The position numbers and the translations under genes are program-made. Of a stretch of DNA of 35,889 nt, positions 16,532 through 25,762 are shown in pieces (the stretch's first letter is position 1; every line of letters begins with the position of its first letter). The DNA is taken from positions 1 through 35,889 of the forward strand of contig CAYFFW010000014.1 of the NCBI GenBank assembly GCA_964342745.1, written 5' to 3'. The notes beneath the pieces are model-generated. The model was given only the letters and a program-made list of their open reading frames with translations. It was not told the origin of the DNA and searched no databases. The stretch is from AEGEAN-183 sp964342745. GTDB taxonomy: Bacteria > Pseudomonadota > Gammaproteobacteria > Magnimaribacterales > Magnimaribacteraceae.

Positions 16532-17323
16532 TTAGCTAAGAGTATTTGAAGTTGATGGGATGGAGTATTTTTTTAAATACTTAGTACCTATAAAATGTAA
16601 TCCTTTAGGTGATGAAGTCTTTCCTGCAAGTTTTCTATCTTTGGCTTCTAAAATCTCTTTAACTTTTTTTGGAGGTATTTTCTTTAAGCCTACCTGTAAA
16701 AGAGTTCCTACTATTATCCTTACCATATTCAATAAAAAGGCATTCGCTGTAATCTCTATCAAGATTAGATCTCTTGCTTTTCTTATTCTTATAGATTCAA
16801 TGTCTCTAAAAGCTGTTTTAGATTGACAAGAAGTAGATCTGAAAGAAGTAAAGTTGTGTTCTCCTGTTAAGTGGGAGGCAGCAATCCTCATGCACCTCAA
16901 GTCGATCTTTTCTTTAACCCACAAATTCTGATTCCTATTTAAAGCTGCTGGAGTTACTTTATTTCTAATAATGTATTGATAAGTTCTTGAAATAGCAGAG
17001 AATCTAGCATGAAAATCTTTAGGAACCTTTTTTGCCCATAAAACTCTTATGTCTGGTGGTAATAAAGCATTGCACCCATTTATCCAATTATAATTTTTTC
17101 TAATCGAACTAGTGTCAAAATGGACAATCTGGCAATAGGCGTGGACTCCAGCATCCGTTCTTCCACTACATGTGGTTGAAATATTTTGGTCTGCTACCTT
17201 GCTTAAAGCTGAATCTAATAAACCTTGTATAGTCCTTTTAGTAGTCTTCTGTTTCTGGAAACCTCGATAAGCTGTCCCTTCATATTCTATTCCCAAAGCT
17301 ATGCGGAAGTTTTTCTTTGACAT
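16532..17323 (-). CDS. truA: tRNA pseudouridine(38-40) synthase
   Basis: Modifies uridines 38-40 of the anticodon stem of many tRNAs. The catalytic aspartate is D57 in CSGRTDAGVHA. Length (263) is typical. Its location between the fimV position and trpF is conserved in gammaproteobacteria. Its start follows the upstream small gene by 7 bp. Confidence 0.96.
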   Translation of the reverse strand: MSKKNFRIALGIEYEGTAYRGFQKQKTTKRTIQGLLDSALSKVADQNISTTCSGRTDAGVHAYCQIVHFDTSSIRKNYNWINGCNALLPPDIRVLWAKKVPKDFHARFSAISRTYQYIIRNKVTPAALNRNQNLWVKEKIDLRCMRIAASHLTGEHNFTSFRSTSCQSKTAFRDIESIRIRKARDLILIEITANAFLLNMVRIIVGTLLQVGLKKIPPKKVKEILEAKDRKLAGKTSSPKGLHFIGTKYLKKYSIPSTSNTLS

Positions 17324-17330
17324 CCTAGTT

Positions 17331-17675
17331 TTAAATGAATTTTTGTTTTAGGACCCTAATTTTGTCTTTTTGCTCTTGAGTTAGATTGATTTCCAATTCT
17401 ACTTTCCTAATACAATCTTTAGCTTTATTAATTTCTTTCATCTCAATTAAGCTTCTAGCTAAATTTATATTAGCTTCAATTGGATTGCCAACTTCACTTA
17501 AGTTGTCTGTTTCAAAATTAAAATTATTATGATTTTTTTTCTGACGTTTTAGTAAAAAAAGTAAGAAAGAAAAAATGAAGAGACCTAGAATTAAACCTAA
17601 TAAACCTTGAAACGAGACTCCACTCAAATTTTCAAAAGTTATTTCTAGCTGTTGGATGAATTGACCTGTATCCAT
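17331..17675 (-). CDS. Small membrane protein at the fimV position, FimV C-terminal-like
   Basis: A 114-residue protein with a hydrophobic segment at about 22-43, a basic stop-transfer patch (KRQKKNH), then a soluble tail. The tail at about 67-114 (EANINLARSLIEMKEINKAKD, then a helix rich in Lys/Glu) resembles the TPR-like FimV C-terminal repeat, whose usual form is LDLARAYIDMGD. Gene order asd-(this)-truA is where large FimV/HubP polar-landmark proteins are encoded in Pseudomonas and relatives. Those have a LysM-containing periplasmic region and several hundred residues, all missing here. I infer a drastically reduced FimV, or the surviving cytoplasmic end of one. The open frame is clean with tight spacing (5 and 7 bp), so it looks like a kept gene. 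Confidence 0.7.
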   Translation of the reverse strand: MDTGQFIQQLEITFENLSGVSFQGLLGLILGLFIFSFLLFLLKRQKKNHNNFNFETDNLSEVGNPIEANINLARSLIEMKEINKAKDCIRKVELEINLTQEQKDKIRVLKQKFI

Positions 17676-17680
17676 GAAGA

Positions 17681-18688
17681 CTAAACGAAAAGTAATTCTG
17701 CTATTTGGATACTATTTAATGCAGCTCCCTTTCTTAAGTTGTCAGAAACAACCCAAAGATTAAGCCTATTTTCATTTGATAAATCCTTTCTTACTCTACC
17801 AACATGAACAGCGTCTGTCCCATCAGCATCAACAGCTGTCATATAAGATTTTGATCCTTCTCCATCTAATAGATTTACTCCTATAGCCTTACTTAAGCAA
17901 TCTTTTACTGTTTTTATATTTATTGGTTTAACTGTTTCTATATGGATAGATTCTGAGTGCCCATTAATAACTGGAACTCTAACGCAGGTAGAACCTACCT
18001 CAATATTTGAATCTAAAATTTTATGTGTCTCCCAAACCATTTTCATTTCTTCAAAGCTATAAGAGTTAGCTTGAAAATTGTCACAATGCGGTAGAACATT
18101 AAAGGCTATCTGCTTCTCATAAATATTTGAACTGGGTTTTATACCTTCAGATTCTTGCGCAATTTGCTTGATCAGTTCTTCTTGGGCAAATTTACCCGTA
18201 CCGGAAACAGCCTGAAAAGTCGTAACATCTATTCTTTTAATAATGAAATTATCGTGCAAGGGCTTTAGAGCTACCAACATTTGTATAGTTGAACAATTGG
18301 GGTTAGCCACGATTCCTGGCATTGGATAGTCAGCTAGAAGCTCTGAATTAACTTCAGGTACTACTAAAGCTATATCTTCATGCCTTCTAAAGCAAGAGGA
18401 GTTATCAACAACAAAACACCCTTTCTCTACTGCCTTGGGTGCATATTCTTTTGCGACGTCAGATCCAGCTGAAAAAAAGGCTAAATCTATTTTAGAAAAA
18501 TCAAAAAATTCTAAATTATTTATCAATAGGTCCTGACTCCTAAAAGAAATTTTTTTCCCTTCTGATTTGCTACTAGCAACTAAATGTATATTGGAGTCAA
18601 TGAAATGCTCTTTCTCCAATAATTGAAGAAAGGTATTACCAACTAATCCTGTAGCTCCGACTAATGCTATATTTTTGGCTTTTTTCAC
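17681..18688 (-). CDS. asd: Aspartate-semialdehyde dehydrogenase
   Basis: NADPH-dependent enzyme that reduces aspartyl phosphate to the semialdehyde, the branch point to lysine/diaminopimelate, threonine and methionine. The N-terminal GATGLVG nucleotide-binding loop starts at 11. The active-site cysteine is C132 in ANPNCSTIQ. The 335-residue length fits the shorter USG-1/Gram-positive-like type. The start is GTG, overlapping the leuB stop by 4 bp (GTGA). Confidence 0.95.
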   Translation of the reverse strand: MKKAKNIALVGATGLVGNTFLQLLEKEHFIDSNIHLVASSKSEGKKISFRSQDLLINNLEFFDFSKIDLAFFSAGSDVAKEYAPKAVEKGCFVVDNSSCFRRHEDIALVVPEVNSELLADYPMPGIVANPNCSTIQMLVALKPLHDNFIIKRIDVTTFQAVSGTGKFAQEELIKQIAQESEGIKPSSNIYEKQIAFNVLPHCDNFQANSYSFEEMKMVWETHKILDSNIEVGSTCVRVPVINGHSESIHIETVKPINIKTVKDCLSKAIGVNLLDGEGSKSYMTAVDADGTDAVHVGRVRKDLSNENRLNLWVVSDNLRKGAALNSIQIAELLFV

Positions 18689-19770
18689 TTTGTTGCCTCT
18701 AATGCTTTTAAAACCTCTCTTCCCATTTGTTGAGTCCCCAATAAGATTTCAGAATCTTGGGCAATATCTTTTGTTCTTTTACCACTGGCCAATACAGACT
18801 CAACGGCTTGCTCAATATTTGTAGCTATCTCCTCCTGCTCAAATGTATATCGCATCATCATGGCAACAGACAAGATAGAGGCAAGAGGGTTTGCTAAATC
18901 CTTACCAGCTATATCGGGCGCTGAGCCATGGACTGGTTCATAAAGGCCTTTTTTAGTTTGGTTTAAAGAAGCAGAAGGAAGCATGCCTATAGAACCAGTT
19001 AGCATTGCAGCTATATCGGAAAGAATATCTCCAAAAAGATTTCCGGTTACTATGACATCAAATTGCTTTGGTTCACGCACTAATTGCATAGCAGCGTTAT
19101 CAACTAACATATGACTTAAGCTTACATCAGGGTAATCTTTAGAAAGATCAGAAATTACTTCCCTCCAAAAAGAACTTACTTCTAACACGTTAGCTTTATC
19201 AACTGAACATAATATCCCATCTCGTTTTCTTGCAGCTTCAAAAGCAACTCTACCTATTCTTGTTATTTCTTCTCTGTTATAAACCATAGTGTTTAAAGCT
19301 CTATCTGAACCTTGCGCTTGACCTCTAGGCTCCCCGAAATATATGCCTCCAGTTAATTCACGAACTATTAATATATCAAGATCAGCAACTATCTCTTTTT
19401 TTAAAGTAGAAGCTGAGACAAGCTCTCTTGATAAAATTGCAGGTCTTAGATTAGCAAAAAAATCAAATTCAGATCTTATACCTAAAAGCCCCATCTCAGG
19501 TCTCTTTTCTGAAGGAAGATTATCCCACTTAGGCCCTCCTACAGCTCCTAGCAAAATGGCATCACTTTCTTTAGCAAGCTTTAAGGTGTCTTTAGGTAAA
19601 GGATCGCCAGTTTCATCATAAGCCTTGCCCCCAAGCAACCCTTCAGAAATCTCTAAGTTTAAAAAATATTTCTGATCTAAAAGCTTTAAAAGTTCCTTAG
19701 CTATAAGACTGACTTCTGGTCCAATTCCATCACCTGGAAGAATTAATATTTTCTTTTGATCAATATTCAT
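18685..19770 (-). CDS. leuB: 3-isopropylmalate dehydrogenase
   Basis: NAD-dependent oxidative decarboxylase of leucine synthesis (361 residues). Family signatures are ELTGGIYFGEPRG, VDNAAMQLV, the TGNLFGDILSD metal-binding loop, and YEPVHGSAPDIAG near the NAD site. Its ATG overlaps the leuD stop by 4 bp, and its stop overlaps the asd start by 4 bp. Confidence 0.97.
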   Translation of the reverse strand: MNIDQKKILILPGDGIGPEVSLIAKELLKLLDQKYFLNLEISEGLLGGKAYDETGDPLPKDTLKLAKESDAILLGAVGGPKWDNLPSEKRPEMGLLGIRSEFDFFANLRPAILSRELVSASTLKKEIVADLDILIVRELTGGIYFGEPRGQAQGSDRALNTMVYNREEITRIGRVAFEAARKRDGILCSVDKANVLEVSSFWREVISDLSKDYPDVSLSHMLVDNAAMQLVREPKQFDVIVTGNLFGDILSDIAAMLTGSIGMLPSASLNQTKKGLYEPVHGSAPDIAGKDLANPLASILSVAMMMRYTFEQEEIATNIEQAVESVLASGKRTKDIAQDSEILLGTQQMGREVLKALEATK

Positions 19771-20402
19771 TTAAAAATCCAAGGGTTTTTTATTCTTATT
19801 TTGTCTTCAAATTCTTTAATTTGCTTACTATGTTTTAAGCTTAGTCCTATTTCATCAAGCCCCTCTAAAATACAATTCTTTCTAAATTCATCTATTTCAA
19901 ACTCTACAATTTTAGACTCACTGGAATCCAAAATGACTTGATTATGAAGGTCTATATGTATGAATTCTGAGGACTGACTTAGCGTAAATAATTGATCGAT
20001 AAAAGGCTTAGGTAAGGCTATAGCTAAGAGGCCGTTCTTAAAACAATTATTGTAAAAAATGTCTGCAAAACTTTCAGCAATAACACATTTAATTCCATAA
20101 TCCTGAAGAGCCCAAACTGCATGTTCTCTGCTTGACCCACAACCAAAATTTTCTTTGGAAATTAAAATTTCCGAACCTTTAAATTTTTTATCATTTAATA
20201 CGAATTCCGAGTTAACTTCTCTTTTAGAATTATCTTCTCCGGGAGACCCTGAATCTAAATATCTCCATGAATCAAAAAGATTTGGACCAAAACCAGTCTT
20301 TTTTATTGATTTTAAAAATTGTTTAGGAATTATCTGATCAGTATCAACATTTGATCTATCTAGCGGAACCATTTTAGCGAGGTGAATAGTGTACTCATTC
20401 AT
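19767..20402 (-). CDS. leuD: 3-isopropylmalate dehydratase small subunit
   Basis: Swivelling-domain subunit that joins LeuC to isomerise isopropylmalate. The segments NVDTDQIIPKQFLK and NFGCGSSREHAVWAL are diagnostic. I choose the ATG at 20402, which overlaps the leuC stop (TGATG); a GTG one codon upstream (20405) is also possible. The protein has 211 residues, the normal size. Tight coupling to leuC fits a heterodimer. Confidence 0.96.
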   Translation of the reverse strand: MNEYTIHLAKMVPLDRSNVDTDQIIPKQFLKSIKKTGFGPNLFDSWRYLDSGSPGEDNSKREVNSEFVLNDKKFKGSEILISKENFGCGSSREHAVWALQDYGIKCVIAESFADIFYNNCFKNGLLAIALPKPFIDQLFTLSQSSEFIHIDLHNQVILDSSESKIVEFEIDEFRKNCILEGLDEIGLSLKHSKQIKEFEDKIRIKNPWIFK

Positions 20403-21793
20403 CACAAAACCTCCCTTACATCTATAAAATTACCTGCCAAGGCAGAAGCTGCTGCAGTAGCTGGGCTAACTAAATGTGTTCTGCCTTTATAGCCCTGTCT
20501 GCCTTCAAAGTTCCTGTTAGAAGTAGAAGCACAATGTTCATTTTCTTCTAACTGGTCTGGGTTCATTCCTAAACACATCGAGCAACCCGGAGCTCTCCAT
20601 TCAAATCCAGCTTCAATGAAAATCTGGTCAAGACCCTCTGCGATAGCTGCTTTTGATACTAATCCTGATCCTGGAACTATAATTGCTCTCTTTATACTCT
20701 TACTTACTTTATTGCCTTTGACGATCTCTGAAACTACCCTTAAATCTTCTAGTCTTGAATTAGTGCAAGAACCAATGAACACTTGGTCTAGTTTAATATC
20801 TTGAAGCTTCATTCCTGATTTGAGACCCATATAATTAAGAGCATCAGATTCAGAATTAGTTTTTGCTTTAGGAATAACTGAATCGATATCCACAACCATT
20901 TCAGGAGAAGTGCCCCAAGATACCTGTGGCTTCAACTCACTTGCTTCTATGATAATGGTTTTATCAAAATGTGCTCCTTCATCACTTTTGAGATCTCTCC
21001 ATACCTCTAATGCTTTGTCCCATTCCTCTCCAGATGGCGAGTAAGGCTTACCTTTAACATAATCTAGAGTTACATTATCAAAGGCCATCATTCCAGCTCT
21101 CGCTCCAGCCTCTATTGCCATATTACAAACCGTCATTCTTGCTTCCATAGACATAGACTCTATAGCTTTCCCGGAATACTCTATAGCGTAACCTGTTGCA
21201 CCAGCTGTACCGATAAGACCTATCACCTTTAAAGTTAAATCCTTAGAGAATACTCCTTTAGGAAGAATACCGTTGGCTTGAATATTCATATTTCTTTGTT
21301 TTGTAGCAACTAAGCATTGAGTGGCTAAAACGTGTTCCACTTCAGAAGTTCCTATTCCCATAGCTAGAGCACCCAAAGCACCGTGTGTGGAAGTATGAGA
21401 ATCTCCACATACAACAGTCATGCCAGGTAAAGTTATTCCCTGTTCAGGACCTATAACATGAACAATACCCTGCCTTTCATCATTTATATCGAATTGCTCT
21501 ATACCATATTCCTTACAATTATCATCTAAGGTTGTTACTTGTAATTTTGAAACCTCGTCTTTGATGCCTTCAATACCAAGCCCCCTTCTAGTGGTAGGTA
21601 TATTATGGTCTGGTGTAGCTTTATTCGAAGAAACCCTCCAGGGTTTTCTTCCAGATATCCTTAATCCTTCAAAAGCTTGAGGAGAAGTAACTTCATGGAT
21701 TAGATGTCTGTCTATGTAAAGAAGATAAGTACCATCATCTCTTTGAGTAACTTGATGGGAGTCCCATAACTTATCGTAAAGAGTTCTGGGCAT
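20402..21793 (-). CDS. leuC: 3-isopropylmalate dehydratase large subunit
   Basis: Aconitase-family [4Fe-4S] subunit of leucine synthesis, 463 residues. Cluster cysteines are C343 (GSCTNSR), C404 and C407 (PGCSMCLG), with the same spacing as the E. coli C347/C407/C410 set. It begins 5 bp after the aroC stop. There is therefore no space for a leu leader peptide or attenuator between aroC and leuC. Confidence 0.97.
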   Translation of the reverse strand: MPRTLYDKLWDSHQVTQRDDGTYLLYIDRHLIHEVTSPQAFEGLRISGRKPWRVSSNKATPDHNIPTTRRGLGIEGIKDEVSKLQVTTLDDNCKEYGIEQFDINDERQGIVHVIGPEQGITLPGMTVVCGDSHTSTHGALGALAMGIGTSEVEHVLATQCLVATKQRNMNIQANGILPKGVFSKDLTLKVIGLIGTAGATGYAIEYSGKAIESMSMEARMTVCNMAIEAGARAGMMAFDNVTLDYVKGKPYSPSGEEWDKALEVWRDLKSDEGAHFDKTIIIEASELKPQVSWGTSPEMVVDIDSVIPKAKTNSESDALNYMGLKSGMKLQDIKLDQVFIGSCTNSRLEDLRVVSEIVKGNKVSKSIKRAIIVPGSGLVSKAAIAEGLDQIFIEAGFEWRAPGCSMCLGMNPDQLEENEHCASTSNRNFEGRQGYKGRTHLVSPATAAASALAGNFIDVREVL

Positions 21794-21798
21794 AACCT

Positions 21799-22896
21799 TT
21801 ATTCGCTAGAAGGTATTTCTGGTACCCCTGACTGGACTTCTGCATTCTGACCTCTATTCCGAAGCAAGTGATCCATTAAAACCAAAGCTACCATTGATTC
21901 TGCAATAGGAGTTGCCCTTATCCCAACACAAGGATCATGTCTACCTGTTACTTTAACTTTAGTAGCTTTGCCCTCTTTATCAACAGTATCTCCTTCTTTA
22001 GCTATACTAGAAGTAGGCTTTAAAGCCATACTTACGATTAGGTCTTGCCCTGTTGATATCCCGCCTGAGGTTCCTCCAGATGAATTTGATTTAAAGCCTT
22101 CAGGAGACATTTCATCCCTGCTTTCAGAACCTTTAGATTCGATAACTGAAAAACCAGCTCCAATTTCCACTCCTTTAACCGCGTTAATACCCATTAAGGC
22201 TTTTGCTATTTCTCCATCTAACTTATCAAATACTGGCTCGCCTAAGCCTGGAGGTAAATTGCTAACTGTAACAGTAATTTTTGCTCCTATTGAATCTCCT
22301 TCTTCTCTCAACTTATCAATTAGCCCTTCTATCTCAGTTGCGGCTTCTTTATCAGGACAAAAGAAAGGGTTATTGTCAATTTCATTAAAATCTATTTCTT
22401 TTACTTTGATATTTCCAATTTGACTAAGATAACCTCTTATTTTGATGTTTGAAAATTCTTTTAGATATTTTCTTGCAACAGAACCAGCTGCAACCCTCAT
22501 AGTTGTTTCTCTAGCTGAAGCCCTTCCGCCACCCCTGTAGTCTCTTATTCCGTATTTTTGTATATAAGAATAGTCTGCATGTGAAGGTCTAAAAACGTCT
22601 TTTAACTTGTCATAGTCTTTCGACCTTTGATCTTTATTTTTAATTAGCAACCCGATAGGGGTTCCAGTTGTCTTGCCTTCAAAAACACCAGATAAAATCT
22701 CTACTTTATCTTCTTCTTTTCTCTGCGTAGTGTATTTAGATGATCCAGGTTTTCTTTTATCTAAATAAACTTGAATATCTTTCTCAGTTAGCTCCATTCC
22801 TGGTGGACAACCATCAATTATGCACCCCATAGCTACTCCATGACTCTCACCAAAGGTGGTCACACTAAAAAGCTTTCCAGTAGTATTTCCTGACAT
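21799..22896 (-). CDS. aroC: Chorismate synthase
   Basis: Reduced-FMN-dependent last enzyme of the shikimate pathway (365 residues), which supplies chorismate for tryptophan and folate made by enzymes encoded further down the same array. GESHG near the N terminus, the RGGGRASARETTMRVAAG block and SSGGTSGGIS are characteristic. It is the first gene of the fourteen-gene minus-strand run. Confidence 0.97.
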   Translation of the reverse strand: MSGNTTGKLFSVTTFGESHGVAMGCIIDGCPPGMELTEKDIQVYLDKRKPGSSKYTTQRKEEDKVEILSGVFEGKTTGTPIGLLIKNKDQRSKDYDKLKDVFRPSHADYSYIQKYGIRDYRGGGRASARETTMRVAAGSVARKYLKEFSNIKIRGYLSQIGNIKVKEIDFNEIDNNPFFCPDKEAATEIEGLIDKLREEGDSIGAKITVTVSNLPPGLGEPVFDKLDGEIAKALMGINAVKGVEIGAGFSVIESKGSESRDEMSPEGFKSNSSGGTSGGISTGQDLIVSMALKPTSSIAKEGDTVDKEGKATKVKVTGRHDPCVGIRATPIAESMVALVLMDHLLRNRGQNAEVQSGVPEIPSSE

Positions 22897-22927
22897 TTTC
22901 TTATATTAAGCTAATTTTGGGGGAGCG

Positions 22928-22933
22928 ATTATA
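22928..22933 (-). promoter_or_regulatory. Probable -10 element for the aroC-to-purF array
   Basis: The minus strand has a consensus TATAAT here, 31 bases before the aroC ATG. The best -35 at 17 bp is the poor CTGTCC, so strength or activator dependence cannot be judged. It is the only strong -10 match before the array in this 122-bp divergent gap. Confidence 0.4.
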
Positions 22934-23018
22934 GGTTTTTTAGACTTTTTGGACAGTTTAAATAGCATTATTTTGGTTTTTTTTAATATACTGCAAGCCT
23001 CAATAAAGGATTAAAACC

Positions 23019-23663
23019 ATGATTAAAGCTGTATTCTGGGACTTTGGAGGGGTTATAACAACCAGTCCATTTGATTCATTTAATATCTATGAAAAGTCAA
23101 AAGATTTACCCAAAGACTTGATTAGAACAATTAATTCTACCAACCCAGATAATAATGCATGGGCTCAATTAGAAAGAAGTGAAATTGATCAAGAAGAATT
23201 CAATTCTCTGTTTGATGCAGAAAGTAAAGAATTTGGTCACTCCATACCCGGGAAGGAAGTTCTAGCTCTCTTAAAAGGCCAAATTAGACCTGAAATGGTT
23301 AATGTTCTCCATAAAATAAAAGGTAAACTTATGCAGGGATGTCTAACCAATAACATCCGGTTTAATGAAGACCAGAAGCTGGAAGAAGATAGTACTTCTA
23401 TTTCTGGAACACACCAAGACATCATGGAGGTATTTGATTTTGTGTTTGAATCTAGTAAGGAAAATGTTAGAAAACCAGATCCTAACTTTTATCTGTTAGC
23501 TTGTAAGCGAGGTAATGTTAGTCCTGATGAAGTAATTTTTTTAGATGATTTGGGTATAAACCTAAAACCAGCAAAAAAATTAGGGATGAAAACCATAAAA
23601 GTAGTAAATGCCGATGAAGCCATTAACCAATTACAAGCTTATTTAGATTTCCCAGTAACATGA
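23019..23663 (+). CDS. HAD-superfamily hydrolase (subfamily IA-like)
   Basis: A 214-residue haloacid-dehalogenase-fold protein. Motif I is D8-F-G-G-V: the nucleophile Asp is present, but the usual second Asp (D+2) is Gly, as in YihX-like and some epoxide-hydrolase N-domain-like members. Motif II is T110-N111, motif III K152-P153, and motif IV D176-D177. The substrate is not predictable. A good AAAGGA ribosome-binding site (23005-23010) precedes the ATG by 8 bases. The stop overlaps the following acylase start by 4 bp (ATGA), so the pair is cotranscribed and coupled, although one product is predicted to be cytosolic and the other exported. Confidence 0.85.
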   Translation: MIKAVFWDFGGVITTSPFDSFNIYEKSKDLPKDLIRTINSTNPDNNAWAQLERSEIDQEEFNSLFDAESKEFGHSIPGKEVLALLKGQIRPEMVNVLHKIKGKLMQGCLTNNIRFNEDQKLEEDSTSISGTHQDIMEVFDFVFESSKENVRKPDPNFYLLACKRGNVSPDEVIFLDDLGINLKPAKKLGMKTIKVVNADEAINQLQAYLDFPVT

Positions 23664-25762
23664 ATAAAACCTTTATAGTTCTTTCACTTTTTTTTAGTTT
23701 TCAAATGCTGATTGCAGACTTCAAGGTTGATGCAATAGAAAAGGCTAAAAATTATCAGTCTGTTATAACAAGAGACATATGGGGTGTACCGCACATTGAA
23801 GGAACAAGAGATGCTGATGTAGCTTTTGGATTAGCCTATGCTCATGCAGAAGACGATATAAAGAACTTAATATCCAACATGTCTTTGTACAGAGCAGAAA
23901 TGGGTCTGAAAGAAGGTTTTGAAGGAGCTGTAACTGACTATTTGATAAAGGTACTAGAAATTAGAGAAAGAGTGAATTCGAGATATGAATCAGATCTTTC
24001 CTCTGAGGTAAAAAAAATAATAGAAGCTTATTCAGATGGACTAAATTACTGGGCAGCGATAAATCCTCAAAATGAATACATTAAAGGATTCCCTATTACC
24101 AAAGAAGATATTGTTGTTGGCTTTTCTTTGCAAAATCTCTTCTTTTCAGGTGTTATCAGTTCGATAGAGAAGTTACAGAAAGGTGAAGGAATTGATAAAA
24201 AGGAAATCACTAAAGTCCGGACTAACTTACTCGAGTGGCAAGATTTAGTTTTGGGTTCTAATGCATTTTCTGCTAACCCCAATAAAACTGGCGATGGAAG
24301 CACCCGCCTTATGATCAACTCACATCAACCTCTAGAAGGCCCAGTAGCCTGGTATGAAGCCCATGTAAAAAGTGAAGAAGGTTGGAATATGATGGGTGGT
24401 GTCTTCCCAGGCTCTCCGTTTATCTTTGTTGGTTTCAATGAAAATTTAGGATGGGGATTTACCGTAAATAAACCTGACCTTTCTGATGCTTTTTTACTAG
24501 AAGTAAACCCCAAAAATACTAATGAATATAGGTTAGATGGTAAATGGGTTCGCTTTAAAATTAAGACTATCAAATTGCCTATAAAGTTATGGGGTCCCTT
24601 TTGGTGGACTTTTAATAGAGAAGCTAAGTATTCGGTGCATGGTCCAGTATTAGAAACTGATCATGGCGTATATGCCATTCGTTTTAGTGGGATGGAGGAT
24701 ATAAAACAAGTTGAACAATGGTATAAATTAAATAAATCAAAGAATAAAAATGAGTGGTTAGAGGCTATGAAGCTAAGATCGATAGTTTCCTTTAATGCCA
24801 TTTATGCCGACAAAGACTCCAACATCATCTTCTTACACAACTCTTCTTCCCCAAAGAGAAAAGAAGGTGTTAATTGGACACAACCAGTAAACGGCTCTAA
24901 GTCATCTCTTATTTGGAATGAAATTGTTCCTCTCGACCAAATTCCCCTGATTATAAACCCTAAATCGGGTTGGTTAATTAGTACCAACCAGGATCCTTTT
25001 AAGGTTACGTCTGAAGAAAGTAATTTATCCCCTTCTAACTACTCGATAACTTTAGGTCTACAAAAAAGGATGACAAATAGGGCAAATAGAGGACTCGAAT
25101 TATTTTCTGAAACTAAATATATTAACGAAAAAAAGTTCAAAGAAATTAAATTTGATAACTCATATTCAAAGAACTCAAGAGCCTATAAATATCTAAAGCC
25201 GATTCTCGAGATAAGTTTTAAGGAAGAACAATTAATAAAGGCCCAAAAAATTCTTAAAGATTGGGATTTAAGTACTAACTTTGACAATAGATCAGCGGCT
25301 CTAGGTGTATGCTTAATAAGCCCAGAGTGGTTAGCAGAACAAGCCCAAAGACTACCTCCTCCTGTAGAGACCGTATTTAGAGATTGCGTAGATCAAATAT
25401 ACAAAATATATGGACGATTAGACCCTCTATGGTCAGAAAGAAACTTTCTTGTAAGGGGTGATAAGAAAGTTCCTGTTCAAGGGGGCCCTGACACACTTAG
25501 AGCTATCTACGGAAGGCAGCAACAGGAAGGTTTCTTAAAAGCTCAAGGTGGAGATGGTTTATATATCTATGTGGAATGGGATAAGGATGGAAGATTAAAA
25601 TCTGAAAGCATTCATCAATATGGAAGTGCTACACAAGATAGCAATTCACCTCATTATGATGATCAAATGAACTTGTACTCCTCTGAGAAATTTAAAGAAA
25701 CTTTTTTTAAGACTTTTAATCAAAGTAACAATATGGAATCTACAATAACTATTCCGCAGTAA
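23660..25762 (+). CDS. Penicillin amidase family acylase (secreted Ntn-hydrolase, AHL-acylase-like)
   Basis: A 700-residue precursor with a signal peptide (about 1-19, hydrophobic core after MNKT). The alpha chain would run to G199 and the beta chain begin at the autocatalytic nucleophile S200 in LGSNAF. H222 is beta residue 23, the His found in N-acyl-homoserine-lactone and cephalosporin acylases, where classical penicillin G acylase has Gln. N443 in STNQDP fits the oxyanion-hole Asn region. The family cleaves amide-linked acyl groups in the periplasm. A signal-quenching or lipid/peptide scavenging role is possible, but the substrate is unknown. It is coupled to the HAD gene upstream, and its end overlaps convergent prpD by 14 bp. 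Confidence 0.9.
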   Translation: MNKTFIVLSLFFSFQMLIADFKVDAIEKAKNYQSVITRDIWGVPHIEGTRDADVAFGLAYAHAEDDIKNLISNMSLYRAEMGLKEGFEGAVTDYLIKVLEIRERVNSRYESDLSSEVKKIIEAYSDGLNYWAAINPQNEYIKGFPITKEDIVVGFSLQNLFFSGVISSIEKLQKGEGIDKKEITKVRTNLLEWQDLVLGSNAFSANPNKTGDGSTRLMINSHQPLEGPVAWYEAHVKSEEGWNMMGGVFPGSPFIFVGFNENLGWGFTVNKPDLSDAFLLEVNPKNTNEYRLDGKWVRFKIKTIKLPIKLWGPFWWTFNREAKYSVHGPVLETDHGVYAIRFSGMEDIKQVEQWYKLNKSKNKNEWLEAMKLRSIVSFNAIYADKDSNIIFLHNSSSPKRKEGVNWTQPVNGSKSSLIWNEIVPLDQIPLIINPKSGWLISTNQDPFKVTSEESNLSPSNYSITLGLQKRMTNRANRGLELFSETKYINEKKFKEIKFDNSYSKNSRAYKYLKPILEISFKEEQLIKAQKILKDWDLSTNFDNRSAALGVCLISPEWLAEQAQRLPPPVETVFRDCVDQIYKIYGRLDPLWSERNFLVRGDKKVPVQGGPDTLRAIYGRQQQEGFLKAQGGDGLYIYVEWDKDGRLKSESIHQYGSATQDSNSPHYDDQMNLYSSEKFKETFFKTFNQSNNMESTITIPQ

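Noticed and set aside
21968..22423. Long plus-strand open frame (151 codons) inside aroC
   Set aside because: It lies fully antisense to a clear chorismate synthase, and its Ser/Pro/Leu-rich composition is typical of an antisense shadow.
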